Positions 24,380 through 31,309 of a stretch of 64,000 nucleotides of DNA are shown here, piece by piece. How positions within the stretch are numbered: position 1 is the first letter of the stretch; every line of letters starts with the position of its first letter. The stretch comes from Pseudomonadota bacterium (GTDB taxonomy: Bacteria > Pseudomonadota > Gammaproteobacteria > Burkholderiales > UBA9220). A program made the translations under genes and the position numbers. Location: assembly GCA_021845865.1 (NCBI GenBank), contig JAJZVC010000005.1, positions 1 through 64,000 of the forward strand. The letters run 5' to 3'. A model generated the notes under the pieces. It saw only the letters and a program-made list of their open reading frames with translations, was not told where the DNA came from and did no database searches.

Positions 24380-24395
24380 CCACTAGACAATGTGT
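24380..24395 (+). promoter_or_regulatory. NrdR-like box 1
   Basis: CCACTAGACAATGTGT agrees with the NrdR box form ACACTATATATTGTGT at 12 of 16 positions. It overlaps the likely -10 region of nrdD. Paired with box 2 it has the expected tandem arrangement of the ribonucleotide-reductase repressor NrdR. Confidence 0.6.
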
Positions 24396-24411
24396 CCGAT
24401 AAGCGTACCAT

Positions 24412-24427
24412 TCCCAACATGTTGTGT
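24412..24427 (+). promoter_or_regulatory. NrdR-like box 2
   Basis: TCCCAACATGTTGTGT agrees with the same consensus at 11 of 16 positions. Its centre is 32 bp from box 1, about three helical turns, which is the usual spacing of paired NrdR boxes. Weak on its own; the spacing is what makes it credible. Confidence 0.55.
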
Positions 24428-24525
24428 CCGGTGACGACCTGAACCGAGGAAAAAGGCAGCAGGCGGGTCGTCTATAGCCTTAACCCAATCCCGGCCCCAT
24501 GGCCAGGATGACAACGGGAGGAGAT

Positions 24526-26559
24526 ATGACGGCAGCCCCAAGCACCGACAACACCTTAACGACTTTGCCCAAGGGGGTCATCAAGCGGGATGGCTCCCTG
24601 GCCCCCTTCGACGCGGACAATATCCGCTCCGCCATTCAGCGGGCGGGAGCGGCCACGGGCGAGTTCGACGCCAACGAGGCCTTCCTGCTCACCGCCCAGG
24701 TGGTGAAAGTGCTGATCCATAAATTCCGCACCGAGCCGCCTCACATCGAGAAAATCCAGGACGCGGTGGAGCAGGCGCTGATTTCCGCCAACCACGCCAA
24801 GACTGCCCGGGCTTATATCGTCTATCGGGAACAGCACGCCAAGCTGCGCCAGGACAAGAAAACCGTGGTGGATGTGGAGTCCTCCATCAACGAGTACCTC
24901 AACCAGATGGACTGGCGGGTCAACGCCAACGCCAACCAGGGCTATTCCCTCGGCGGGCTGATCCTCAACGTTTCCGGCAAGGTGGTGGCGAACTACTGGC
25001 TGAGCCATGTCTATCCGCCGGAAGTGGGCGTGGCCCACCGGGAAGGGTACATCCACGTCCACGACCTGGACATGCTGGCGGGCTACTGCGCCGGCTGGTC
25101 CCTGCGCACCCTATTGCACGAAGGCCTCAACGGCGTGCCGGGCAAGGTGGAGGCGGGGCCGCCCAAGCACATGTCCAGCGCCGTGGGGCAGATCGTCAAC
25201 TTCCTCGGCACCCTGCAGAACGAGTGGGCCGGCGCCCAGGCCTTCAGCTCCTTCGACACCTACATGGCGGCTTTCATCCGCAAGGACAACCTGAGCTACG
25301 CCCAAGTGCGGCAATACATCCAGGAGCTGATCTACAACCTCAACGTGCCGTCCCGCTGGGGCACCCAGACGCCCTTCACCAACCTGACCTTCGACTGGAC
25401 CTGCCCGGAGGATTTGCGCGAGCAGGTGCCAATCATCGGCGGCGAGGAAATGCCCTTCACCTACGGCGAGCTTCAGGCCGAGATGGACATGATCAACCGG
25501 GCCTACATCGAGGTGATGACCACCGGCGACGCCAAGGGACGGGTGTTCACCTTCCCCATCCCCACCTACAACATGACCCCGGATTTTCCCTGGGAGAGCG
25601 AGAACGCCGCGCTGCTGTTCGAGATGACCGCCAAGTACGGCCTGCCGTACTTCCAGAACTTCATCAATTCCGAACTCAAGCCCAACATGATCCGCTCCAT
25701 GTGCTGCCGCCTCCAGCTGGACCTGCGGGAGCTGCTGAAGCGCGGCAACGGCCTCTTCGGCAGCGCCGAGCAGACCGGCAGCGTGGGGGTGGTGACGGTG
25801 AACTGCGCCCGCCTGGGCTATCTCTACAAGGGCAACGAGGAGGCGCTGTTCGAACGCCTGGACGAGCTGCTGGAGATCGGCAAGAACAGCCTGGAGATCA
25901 AGCGCAAGGTGATCCAGCGCCACATGGACGCGGGCCTGTTCCCCTACACCAAGCGCTACCTGGGGACCCTGCGCAACCACTTCTCCACCCTGGGGGTGAA
26001 CGGCATCAACGAGATGATCCGCAACTTCACCGGCGACGAGCACGACATCACCACCGCCTGGGGCTATGGCTTCGCCGTGCGCTTCCTCGACCACGTAAGG
26101 GAGCGCATCGTCGCCTTCCAGGAGGAAACCGGCCACATGTACAACCTGGAGGCCACGCCGGCGGAAGGCACCACCTACCGCTTCGCCAAGGAGGACAAGA
26201 AGCGCTTCGCCGACATCCTCCAGGCGGGCACGCCGGACATGCCGTACTACACCAACTCCTCCCAGCTTCCCGTGGGCTTCACCGACGACCCCTTCGAAGC
26301 CCTGGAACGGCAGGAGGAACTGCAGCGCAAATACACCGGCGGCACCGTGCTGCACCTCTACATGACCGAGCGCATTTCCAGCGCCGACGCCTGCAAGCAA
26401 TTGGTGAAGCGCTCCCTGGAACGCTTCCGCTTGCCCTACATCACCGTGACGCCGACGTTCTCGATTTGCCCCAAGCACGGTTACCTGCAAGGGGAGCATC
26501 CCTTCTGCCCGAAGTGCGACGAAGAGCTGCTCGCCCGCAAACGGCGCCAAGCCGCCTGA
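24526..26559 (+). CDS. nrdD: Class III anaerobic ribonucleotide reductase, large part without glycyl-radical segment
   Basis: Reduces ribonucleoside triphosphates to deoxy forms without oxygen. The 677-residue chain has an N-terminal ATP-cone (about residues 8-100), the ten-stranded barrel, and the finger-loop cysteines C393-C394 (SMCCRLQLDL), one of which should be the thiyl-radical site. It ends with the zinc motif CPKH...CPKC (C648, H651, C661, C664) and a short basic tail. The family normally continues into a RVxGY glycyl-radical segment; here the frame stops and that segment is a separate downstream gene. GGAGGAG precedes the ATG at 24526. FNR and NrdR-like boxes lie upstream. Confidence 0.93.
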   Translation: MTAAPSTDNTLTTLPKGVIKRDGSLAPFDADNIRSAIQRAGAATGEFDANEAFLLTAQVVKVLIHKFRTEPPHIEKIQDAVEQALISANHAKTARAYIVYREQHAKLRQDKKTVVDVESSINEYLNQMDWRVNANANQGYSLGGLILNVSGKVVANYWLSHVYPPEVGVAHREGYIHVHDLDMLAGYCAGWSLRTLLHEGLNGVPGKVEAGPPKHMSSAVGQIVNFLGTLQNEWAGAQAFSSFDTYMAAFIRKDNLSYAQVRQYIQELIYNLNVPSRWGTQTPFTNLTFDWTCPEDLREQVPIIGGEEMPFTYGELQAEMDMINRAYIEVMTTGDAKGRVFTFPIPTYNMTPDFPWESENAALLFEMTAKYGLPYFQNFINSELKPNMIRSMCCRLQLDLRELLKRGNGLFGSAEQTGSVGVVTVNCARLGYLYKGNEEALFERLDELLEIGKNSLEIKRKVIQRHMDAGLFPYTKRYLGTLRNHFSTLGVNGINEMIRNFTGDEHDITTAWGYGFAVRFLDHVRERIVAFQEETGHMYNLEATPAEGTTYRFAKEDKKRFADILQAGTPDMPYYTNSSQLPVGFTDDPFEALERQEELQRKYTGGTVLHLYMTERISSADACKQLVKRSLERFRLPYITVTPTFSICPKHGYLQGEHPFCPKCDEELLARKRRQAA

Positions 26560-26580
26560 ACCAGCCCTAAGGAGACGACC

Positions 26581-26775
26581 ATGAACGACTTTTCCAAACA
26601 GGAAACACAAGCCCTCGAAATTCCCACGCTCAAAGACGAGGAACGTCAGCCCTGCGAAATCTGGACCCGGGTGATGGGCTACCACCGCCCCGTGTCCTCC
26701 TTCAATACCGGCAAGAAAGGGGAGTACTACCAGCGCTGCTACTTCGTCGAAGCCCGGGCCAAGCTTTCCGCCTGA
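26581..26775 (+). CDS. Detached glycyl-radical subunit of class III ribonucleotide reductase
   Basis: A 64-residue protein whose residues about 27-52 match the extreme C-terminus of NrdD: TRVMGYHRPVSSFNTGKK, with G33 as the expected glycyl-radical residue, and then GEYYQRCYF. Residues 1-25 are a polar extension. AAGGAG lies eight bases before its ATG, and 21 bp separate it from the nrdD stop, so it is a real translation unit rather than a frameshift remnant. It should dock on NrdD and be activated by NrdG, encoded 4 bp downstream. A spare-part role like GrcA/YfiD for pyruvate formate-lyase is less likely because NrdD here has no glycyl segment of its own. Confidence 0.85.
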   Translation: MNDFSKQETQALEIPTLKDEERQPCEIWTRVMGYHRPVSSFNTGKKGEYYQRCYFVEARAKLSA

Positions 26776-26779
26776 GGCC

Positions 26780-27469
26780 ATGGCACAGCTTCTTGCCGGA
26801 GGCCTGGTTCCCCTCACCACCACCGACTATCCAGGCTGTCTGGCGGCGGTGGTGTTTTGCCAGGGGTGCCCGTGGCAGTGCCGCTATTGCCACAATCCGC
26901 ACTTGATTCCGCGGGAGAACCCGGAGGCCTTTACCTGGTCGCAGGCAATGGCTTTCCTGGCGAGACGCCAAGGGCTGCTGGACGCCGTGGTATTCAGCGG
27001 TGGCGAGCCCACCCTGCAAAGCGGCCTGGCAGAAGCCATGGCCGACGCCAAGGCCATGGGATTCCGCGTGGGACTGCATACCGCGGGCGTCTACCCCGAC
27101 CGACTGGAAAAGGTCATTCCCTGGCTGGATTGGGTTGGCCTGGATGTCAAAGCACCCTTCGCGGATTACGGCAAGATCACGGGAGCGGGGGGAGGGGAGG
27201 CGGTGCGGCAAAGCATTCGTTTGCTGCTGAAGTCCGGTATTCCCGTCGAGTTCCGGACCACTTGCCACTCGCGCCTGTTGCCGGAAAGCGATCTGCTGAA
27301 TTTGGCCGCTGAACTGGCGGAATTGGGGGCGACCAACTGGATATTACAGGCTTTCCGTCCTCAGGGATGTAAGGATGCCCTGGCAGAAGAGAAATCCGAG
27401 CCGCCCTCGCAAGAGCTCATGGCACAACTCTCGGGCCGGATTGGAACGGTCGAGTATCGAGCCGCCTGA
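26780..27469 (+). CDS. nrdG: Anaerobic ribonucleotide reductase activating protein (radical SAM)
   Basis: A 229-residue radical SAM activase that generates the glycyl radical on the reductase using S-adenosylmethionine and a 4Fe-4S cluster. The cluster motif is C30-PWQ-C34-RY-C37, followed by VVFSGGEPTLQ, the SAM-binding GGE motif. The ATG sits 4 bp after the stop of the glycyl-subunit gene, and a GAGG overlaps that stop, so translation is probably coupled. It is longer than E. coli NrdG (about 154 residues) and belongs to the longer subfamily. Last gene of the nrdD operon. Confidence 0.95.
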   Translation: MAQLLAGGLVPLTTTDYPGCLAAVVFCQGCPWQCRYCHNPHLIPRENPEAFTWSQAMAFLARRQGLLDAVVFSGGEPTLQSGLAEAMADAKAMGFRVGLHTAGVYPDRLEKVIPWLDWVGLDVKAPFADYGKITGAGGGEAVRQSIRLLLKSGIPVEFRTTCHSRLLPESDLLNLAAELAELGATNWILQAFRPQGCKDALAEEKSEPPSQELMAQLSGRIGTVEYRAA

Positions 27470-27472
27470 ATA

Positions 27473-27490
27473 CCGCCCCCGAAGGGGCGG
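27473..27490 (+). terminator. GC hairpin after nrdG
   Basis: CCGCCCC (27473-27479), a four-base loop and GGGGCGG (27484-27490) form a perfect stem 4 bp after the nrdG stop. No U tract follows on either strand, so it may be a weak terminator or a 3'-end stabilising hairpin. Confidence 0.45.
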
Positions 27491-27498
27491 CAGGGCAC

Positions 27499-27678
27499 TC
27501 ACTTGACGCCGAGGATATGCTCGACTGTTGCCGCATCCGGCTCGGGCTTTCCCATCAGTTCGTAAATCAACTGAATTAACTGGGCGTGCCCTTGTAGCGG
27601 GTCGCGGGCCATCTTCACGGCATTGCTCGCCACGTCTTCCACACTGTTGAAATTGATATAGCCGATCGTTTCGTCCAT
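27499..27678 (-). CDS. Unknown 59-residue protein
   Basis: I do not recognise this family. It is a small acidic helical protein (MDETIGYINFNSVEDVASNAVKMARDP start, then LIQLIYELMGKPEPDAATVEHILG). AGGGGAA lies seven bases before the ATG at 27678, which favours a real gene. It converges on nrdG, with the GC hairpin between. No cysteine, no membrane segment. Confidence 0.6.
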   Translation of the reverse strand: MDETIGYINFNSVEDVASNAVKMARDPLQGHAQLIQLIYELMGKPEPDAATVEHILGVK

Positions 27679-27874
27679 GGTTTTTCCCCTGTGTTTCGTT
27701 AATGATTGTGGCGACTGCATCCGTGCGCCGAGGGGGGAACCAGCAAAAGTCGTGCTAATAGATAAAATTCATGTATTACATATTGTTATCGACTAATTTC
27801 CCATGTCGACGCAATGCCTATGTAAGACAAGACCGCAAAGGCTGTCGGAAAAACGACCAGCAAGAAACCCTACG

Positions 27875-27890
27875 GAAATTACGTAGTTTC
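27875..27890. repeat. 16-bp near-perfect palindrome upstream of the FliL-like gene
   Basis: GAAATTACGTAGTTTC is a palindrome with one mismatched pair, 58 bp upstream of the FliL-like start in the 269-bp divergent region 27679-27947. It could be a repressor operator. No regulator of this specificity is known to me, and the rest of the region holds only AT-rich sequence with no clear promoter. Confidence 0.3.
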
Positions 27891-27947
27891 ATGGCCACCG
27901 ATTTGTAGCACAATGCCATAATGTTAGAGACATGAAGGAAGCCTGCA

Positions 27948-28343
27948 ATGCCATATCTGTTTCGCGCCTTGGCGGTCGCTTTACTTTTTCTTAGCCTTGC
28001 CGCCTGTAAAAAAGACGATACGCCTAAGGAAGATTTGCCGGTATTTGTTCCCCTGGATATGTTCACCGTAAACTTAAGTAGCGTCGACAACTACCTCCAA
28101 GCGACATTCGAGTTGAAGGTGCCCAATCAGCAAACGGCCGAAGAGGTCCGTCAATATCTTCCACTCATCCGCAATGGAGTAATCATGCTTCTGACTTCCA
28201 AAAACGGTGAACAACTTGCTTCAGCCGACGGGAAGCGAAAACTGGGTGAGGAACTGGTCTCGAACCTGAATGAAATATTGGGCAAGGAAGGCCTCAAGGA
28301 TACGGTTCAATCGGTCAACTTCACTTCCTTCCTGGTGCAATAG
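27948..28343 (+). CDS. FliL-like lipoprotein
   Basis: A 131-residue exported protein whose C-terminal region (about 35-131) resembles the FliL periplasmic domain: FVPLDMFTVNLSS, YLQATFELKVPN, LPLIRNGVIMLLTSK, and NFTSFLVQ at the end. Instead of the FliL membrane anchor it has a signal peptide with a lipobox (LSLAACKK), so it should be lipid-anchored. No other flagellar gene is present in the window. It may act on flagellar stators from the envelope, or have left the flagellar role altogether. Confidence 0.82.
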   Translation: MPYLFRALAVALLFLSLAACKKDDTPKEDLPVFVPLDMFTVNLSSVDNYLQATFELKVPNQQTAEEVRQYLPLIRNGVIMLLTSKNGEQLASADGKRKLGEELVSNLNEILGKEGLKDTVQSVNFTSFLVQ

Positions 28344-28373
28344 CATTATTTATCAATATGTTACATTAAAAAT

Positions 28374-28404
28374 AAAAGCACACTCGGACAGAGTGCGCTT
28401 TTTT
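28374..28404 (+). terminator. Rho-independent terminator of the FliL-like gene
   Basis: AAGCACACTC (28376-28385), loop GGACA and GAGTGCGCTT (28391-28400) form a 10-bp stem with one mismatch, followed by a T run. It lies 32 bp after the stop codon. Confidence 0.85.
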
Positions 28405-28418
28405 ATTAGTAGAAATAC

Positions 28419-28447
28419 TTGCAATGAAAATAACAATATTAGATAAT
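28419..28447 (+). promoter_or_regulatory. Sigma-70 promoter of the candidate small RNA
   Basis: TTGCAA (28419-28424), a 17-bp spacer and GATAAT (28442-28447, 5 of 6 to TATAAT). Transcription would start at about 28454, which is exactly where the first hairpin begins. It lies between the FliL-like gene terminator and the RNA. Confidence 0.6.
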
Positions 28448-28453
28448 ACTAAT

Positions 28454-28558
28454 CAACACGAAGTGCTCATCCCCCTTTTGGGTATTTCGTGTTGTCTCCT
28501 CCATCCTCCTTTGGTGGATATTTAGCGCGGCCTCCCCCCTTTGGCCGCGCTTTTTTTT
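28454..28558 (+). ncRNA. Candidate small RNA with anti-Shine-Dalgarno loops
   Basis: About 105 nt with three successive hairpins. Hairpin 1 has a perfect 9-bp stem (28454-28462 with 28486-28494) and a CCCCCUUUU-rich top. Hairpin 2 pairs 28500-28505 with 28513-28518 and exposes CUCCUUU, the exact complement of the ribosome-binding sequence AAAGGAG. Hairpin 3 is a 9-bp GC stem with a UCCCCCCUUU loop and an eight-U tail, a typical terminator. A promoter ends just before hairpin 1. C-rich loop RNAs of alphaproteobacteria and Neisseria use similar loops to block translation, but I recognise no homologue. Hfq, which such RNAs often need, is encoded in this window. Confidence 0.6.
28524..28558 (+). 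terminator. Terminator hairpin of the candidate small RNA
   Basis: AGCGCGGCC (28524-28532) pairs with GGCCGCGCT (28543-28551) around a pyrimidine loop, and the T run extends to 28558. The strand is clear because an equally good U tract is missing on the other strand. Confidence 0.88.
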
Positions 28559-28565
28559 GCCAAAA

Positions 28566-28590
28566 ATCAAGGGCCGGTTTCCCGGCCCCT
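28566..28590 (-). terminator. Terminator of porG-porA
   Basis: GGGCCGG (28571-28577), loop and CCGGCCC (28582-28588). On the minus strand the stem is followed by TTGATTTTT just after the porA stop at 28595. On the plus strand it is followed by CTTTTC, so it may back up the small RNA terminator. Confidence 0.78.
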
Positions 28591-28594
28591 TTTC

Positions 28595-29767
28595 TTAACG
28601 CTCTTCCGGCGGCAATCTTTCCGGTCGAAGATCGAAAATAGAGAAACGCCCCGGTGCCCCTTTCCGCACAGTCTCTATCAGGCTGCGGTAAGTGGAAAGG
28701 GGGACGTCCCGCCCGCCCAAGCCCAGAGCGAAGTTGAACAAGCGCGGCGGTGAGTCCATCTCAGCCAAGACATTGCGGACTTCCGCGCCTACGATGCCGC
28801 CTGACCCCATCGACAAGGCCCGCTCCAGGACAATAACGTCCGTTAAACCCTCAAAGGCTTGTTTCAGCGCATCGATAGGGAAGGGGCGGAAACTGCGCAA
28901 ACGGATGATTTTCGCCCGGGGAAGGTCTAGGCATTCGTCCATGGCATCACGCAATGTTCCCTGAATCGACCCCAGCGTAACAATCCCGATTTTGGCATCC
29001 TCGGGGCCGTCCACGGCCACCAAGCCGCCCGTGCTGCGACCGGTGATCGCCTGCCACTCGCGATCGGCATCGACGATAACCTGCTGGGCTTTCAACAGGG
29101 CGGTATGATGGGAATGGCGCGCCTCGCTGTAATGGTCCGGCGACACCAGGGTACCGACGCTGATGGGATTGAACGGATCAAGGGTGCGGGAAAACTTGAA
29201 TGGGGGCAGGAATTTGTCGACCTCATCCTGAGAAGGAATGTCGATGGGTTCCAGGGTGTGGGTCAGAATGAATCCGTCCACGCATACCATCACCGGCAAC
29301 TCGGTGGCTTCCGCGATACGGTAGGCCTGGATGGTGGTGTCCACCGCCTCCTGGTTATCAGCGCAGTACAACTGGATCCATCCGGCATCCCGCACCGCCA
29401 TGGAATCCTGCTGGTCATTCCAGATCGAAAGGGGCGAGGAAATGGCACGGTTTGCACAGGTCAGCACCAGCGGCACCCGTACACCGGCGATGTTATACAG
29501 GACCTCGCTCATCAAAAGGATGCCTTGGGAAGCGCTGGCGGTATAGGCTCGCGAACCGGCCGCCGCCGCCCCCAGCACCACCGATGCCGCAGAAAACTCG
29601 CTTTCCACGCTGACGAACTCGCACTTCAATTTACCGTCCGCCACCAGTTTGGAAATGTTTTCCACGATATGGGTCTGGGGGGTGATGGGATAGGCAGCCA
29701 CCACTTGGGGGCGGCACATGGCGACTGCCTGGGCGATAGCCTGGGAGCCTTCAAGCACCTGCAGCAT
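28595..29767 (-). CDS. porA: 2-oxoacid:ferredoxin oxidoreductase, alpha subunit (PorA-like)
   Basis: A 390-residue alpha subunit of a pyruvate/2-oxoacid:ferredoxin oxidoreductase, which converts an oxoacid and CoA to acyl-CoA, CO2 and reduced ferredoxin. The typical YPITPQTHIVE segment, the ESEFSAASVVLGAAAAGSRAYTATS-like block and the late FRPFPIDALKQAFEGLTDVIVLERALSMG region are present. It overlaps porG by 17 bp. The TPP-binding beta and ferredoxin delta subunits are not in the window: a terminator follows directly. The actual substrate cannot be read from this subunit. Confidence 0.88.
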   Translation of the reverse strand: MLQVLEGSQAIAQAVAMCRPQVVAAYPITPQTHIVENISKLVADGKLKCEFVSVESEFSAASVVLGAAAAGSRAYTASASQGILLMSEVLYNIAGVRVPLVLTCANRAISSPLSIWNDQQDSMAVRDAGWIQLYCADNQEAVDTTIQAYRIAEATELPVMVCVDGFILTHTLEPIDIPSQDEVDKFLPPFKFSRTLDPFNPISVGTLVSPDHYSEARHSHHTALLKAQQVIVDADREWQAITGRSTGGLVAVDGPEDAKIGIVTLGSIQGTLRDAMDECLDLPRAKIIRLRSFRPFPIDALKQAFEGLTDVIVLERALSMGSGGIVGAEVRNVLAEMDSPPRLFNFALGLGGRDVPLSTYRSLIETVRKGAPGRFSIFDLRPERLPPEER

Positions 29768-30326
29768 GGGTATTCTCCTTCCACAAACTGGCTGGCACCA
29801 TCGAAGCTGCCTCGCGAATCAACTGGGTATTCTTGTCCGCCACGTCCCCCTTGAAGCGGCGGTTCACCGCCTTTTCCAACGCATCGACCGGCATCATGTC
29901 GGTCAAGGTCAAAAATGCGGAGAGAAGCGCAGTATTCGGCACCGGCCGGCCGAGGATGCGCTTGGCCAGGCTCGAGGCAGGAAGGGCGATGACCGGGACC
30001 TTCATCTGTTCGGTAAGTTGTTCCGACGTGTGGCCGGAATTTACCAGAATACTCCCCCCCTCCAGCAAACCGTCTGTTACGCCAGGCACATGGAGCAGGG
30101 CCTCGTCCTGGATAATCAGAAAGGCCGGATTCTGCACTTGGTTACGGCGCCGGAAAGCCTGTTCGGCAATACGGACGAATGCCGTGACGGGGGCACCGCG
30201 GCGCTCCGCGCCGAAATTGGGAAATGCCTGGCAGTAACGGCCGATTTCGAAGGCGGCGGTGGCGAGCATGTAGGCGGCGGCCACATTGCCTTGTCCACCC
30301 CGGCCGTGGATTCGAATTTCGATCAT
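29751..30326 (-). CDS. porG: 2-oxoacid:ferredoxin oxidoreductase, gamma subunit (PorG-like)
   Basis: A 191-residue gamma subunit that contributes to coenzyme A binding and assembly. It begins with the family motif IRIHGRGGQGNVAAAYMLA and contains FGAERRGAPVTAFVRI. The ATG at 30326 starts the homology; codons further upstream are not conserved. It is the first gene of a two-gene operon with porA. The upstream 115 bp separates it from the divergent secretin-like gene; I saw no FNR box there. Confidence 0.88.
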   Translation of the reverse strand: MIEIRIHGRGGQGNVAAAYMLATAAFEIGRYCQAFPNFGAERRGAPVTAFVRIAEQAFRRRNQVQNPAFLIIQDEALLHVPGVTDGLLEGGSILVNSGHTSEQLTEQMKVPVIALPASSLAKRILGRPVPNTALLSAFLTLTDMMPVDALEKAVNRRFKGDVADKNTQLIREAASMVPASLWKENTHAAGA

Positions 30327-30441
30327 GGGAAGCGTCGCCCTTCTTGGGTTGTTATGTTGCGCGTGAGAGTGGGGGAGACCATACTGCAATGAAATTTAGC
30401 ACCTAAAACCACGCTAGGCAAAATCGTTTGCAGGTGATGAT

Positions 30442-31305
30442 ATGCAGGGAATATTGCTCCGATATTTCTTCCTCCTTCTTCTCGGCCTTCCTTTTTCCGC
30501 CGTTGCAGACCAGACCGTTCTCGAGGTGCTGCCCCTGAACTACCGCAGCGCCGAAGATGTGCTGCCGCTTATCCGCCCCTTCGTGGATAGCCAAGGGACG
30601 GTTAGCGGCCTCAACAACCGTTTGATTGTGCGGTCCACCCCGAAAAATCTCGCCGAGCTGCGCAAACTGCTGGCGGAGCTCGACCGGCCGCCGCGCCGGT
30701 TGCTGATTACCGTTCGCCAAGGTGGGGGCAGCGCGCAGGAGAATAGCGGCATAAGGCTCAGCGGTGAGGTGGGGGGCAGCCGCGGCAGGCTAAGCCTGCC
30801 CGATGACAGGTCAAGGGAAGGCGCCGCCGTCGAATACCGCGGTGGGGGCGATGCCGTCAAAGCCAGAATCTACGGGACCCGCGCCATGGGGGAGGAGGGA
30901 ATCATCCAGCAGCTTCAAGTGGTCGAAGGCCGGCCGGCATTTATCCAAGCGGGAAAAGTCATACCGGTTCCCCAGCAACAAACGATCATTGCTGGCTCCC
31001 GGGTCATTGTCCAAGACACGACATCCTACCAGGACGCCACCAGCGGATTCTACGTGCTACCCAGGGTCAGCGGTAACCAAGTGACGCTGGAAATCAACCC
31101 GCAGCGCAATACGGTCGGGGACCACCCGGGGGAAATCAATATCCGCCGAATGAATACTGTAGTGTCAGGAAGGCTGGGAGAATGGCTGGAGATCGGCGGT
31201 GTTTCCGAAGAGAGAAGCGATGAGCGAAGCGGCACGGTTTATTCGACCCGCAGCCTGCACACTGAACAGCAACGGGTACTGCTCAAGGTCGAGGAGCTGC
31301 CTTAG
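30442..31305 (+). CDS. Periplasmic secretin-N-domain protein
   Basis: A 287-residue exported protein with a signal peptide (about residues 1-22) and one secretin N-domain-like module (residues 25-90: VLPLNYRSAEDVLPLIRPF, LNNRLIVRSTPKNLAELRKLLAELDRPPR). The rest has glycine-rich and beta-strand-rich stretches like the start of the secretin core, but there is no membrane-spanning gate region of normal length. GspD- and PilQ-type secretins are more than twice this size. It may be a stand-alone relic or assist a pilus or secretion complex. Function unknown. Confidence 0.78.
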   Translation: MQGILLRYFFLLLLGLPFSAVADQTVLEVLPLNYRSAEDVLPLIRPFVDSQGTVSGLNNRLIVRSTPKNLAELRKLLAELDRPPRRLLITVRQGGGSAQENSGIRLSGEVGGSRGRLSLPDDRSREGAAVEYRGGGDAVKARIYGTRAMGEEGIIQQLQVVEGRPAFIQAGKVIPVPQQQTIIAGSRVIVQDTTSYQDATSGFYVLPRVSGNQVTLEINPQRNTVGDHPGEINIRRMNTVVSGRLGEWLEIGGVSEERSDERSGTVYSTRSLHTEQQRVLLKVEELP

Positions 31306-31309
31306 ATCC

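Noticed and set aside
26557-26590. Frameshift or sequencing error splitting nrdD
   Set aside because: A proper stop, a 21-bp spacer, an AAGGAG site and an ATG start separate the two parts, and the small protein has an extra polar N-terminal extension. This is a designed gene boundary.
28454-28558. The three hairpins as mere terminators of the FliL-like gene
   Set aside because: That gene already has a complete terminator at 28374-28404, and a promoter follows it, so the hairpins belong to a separate transcript.
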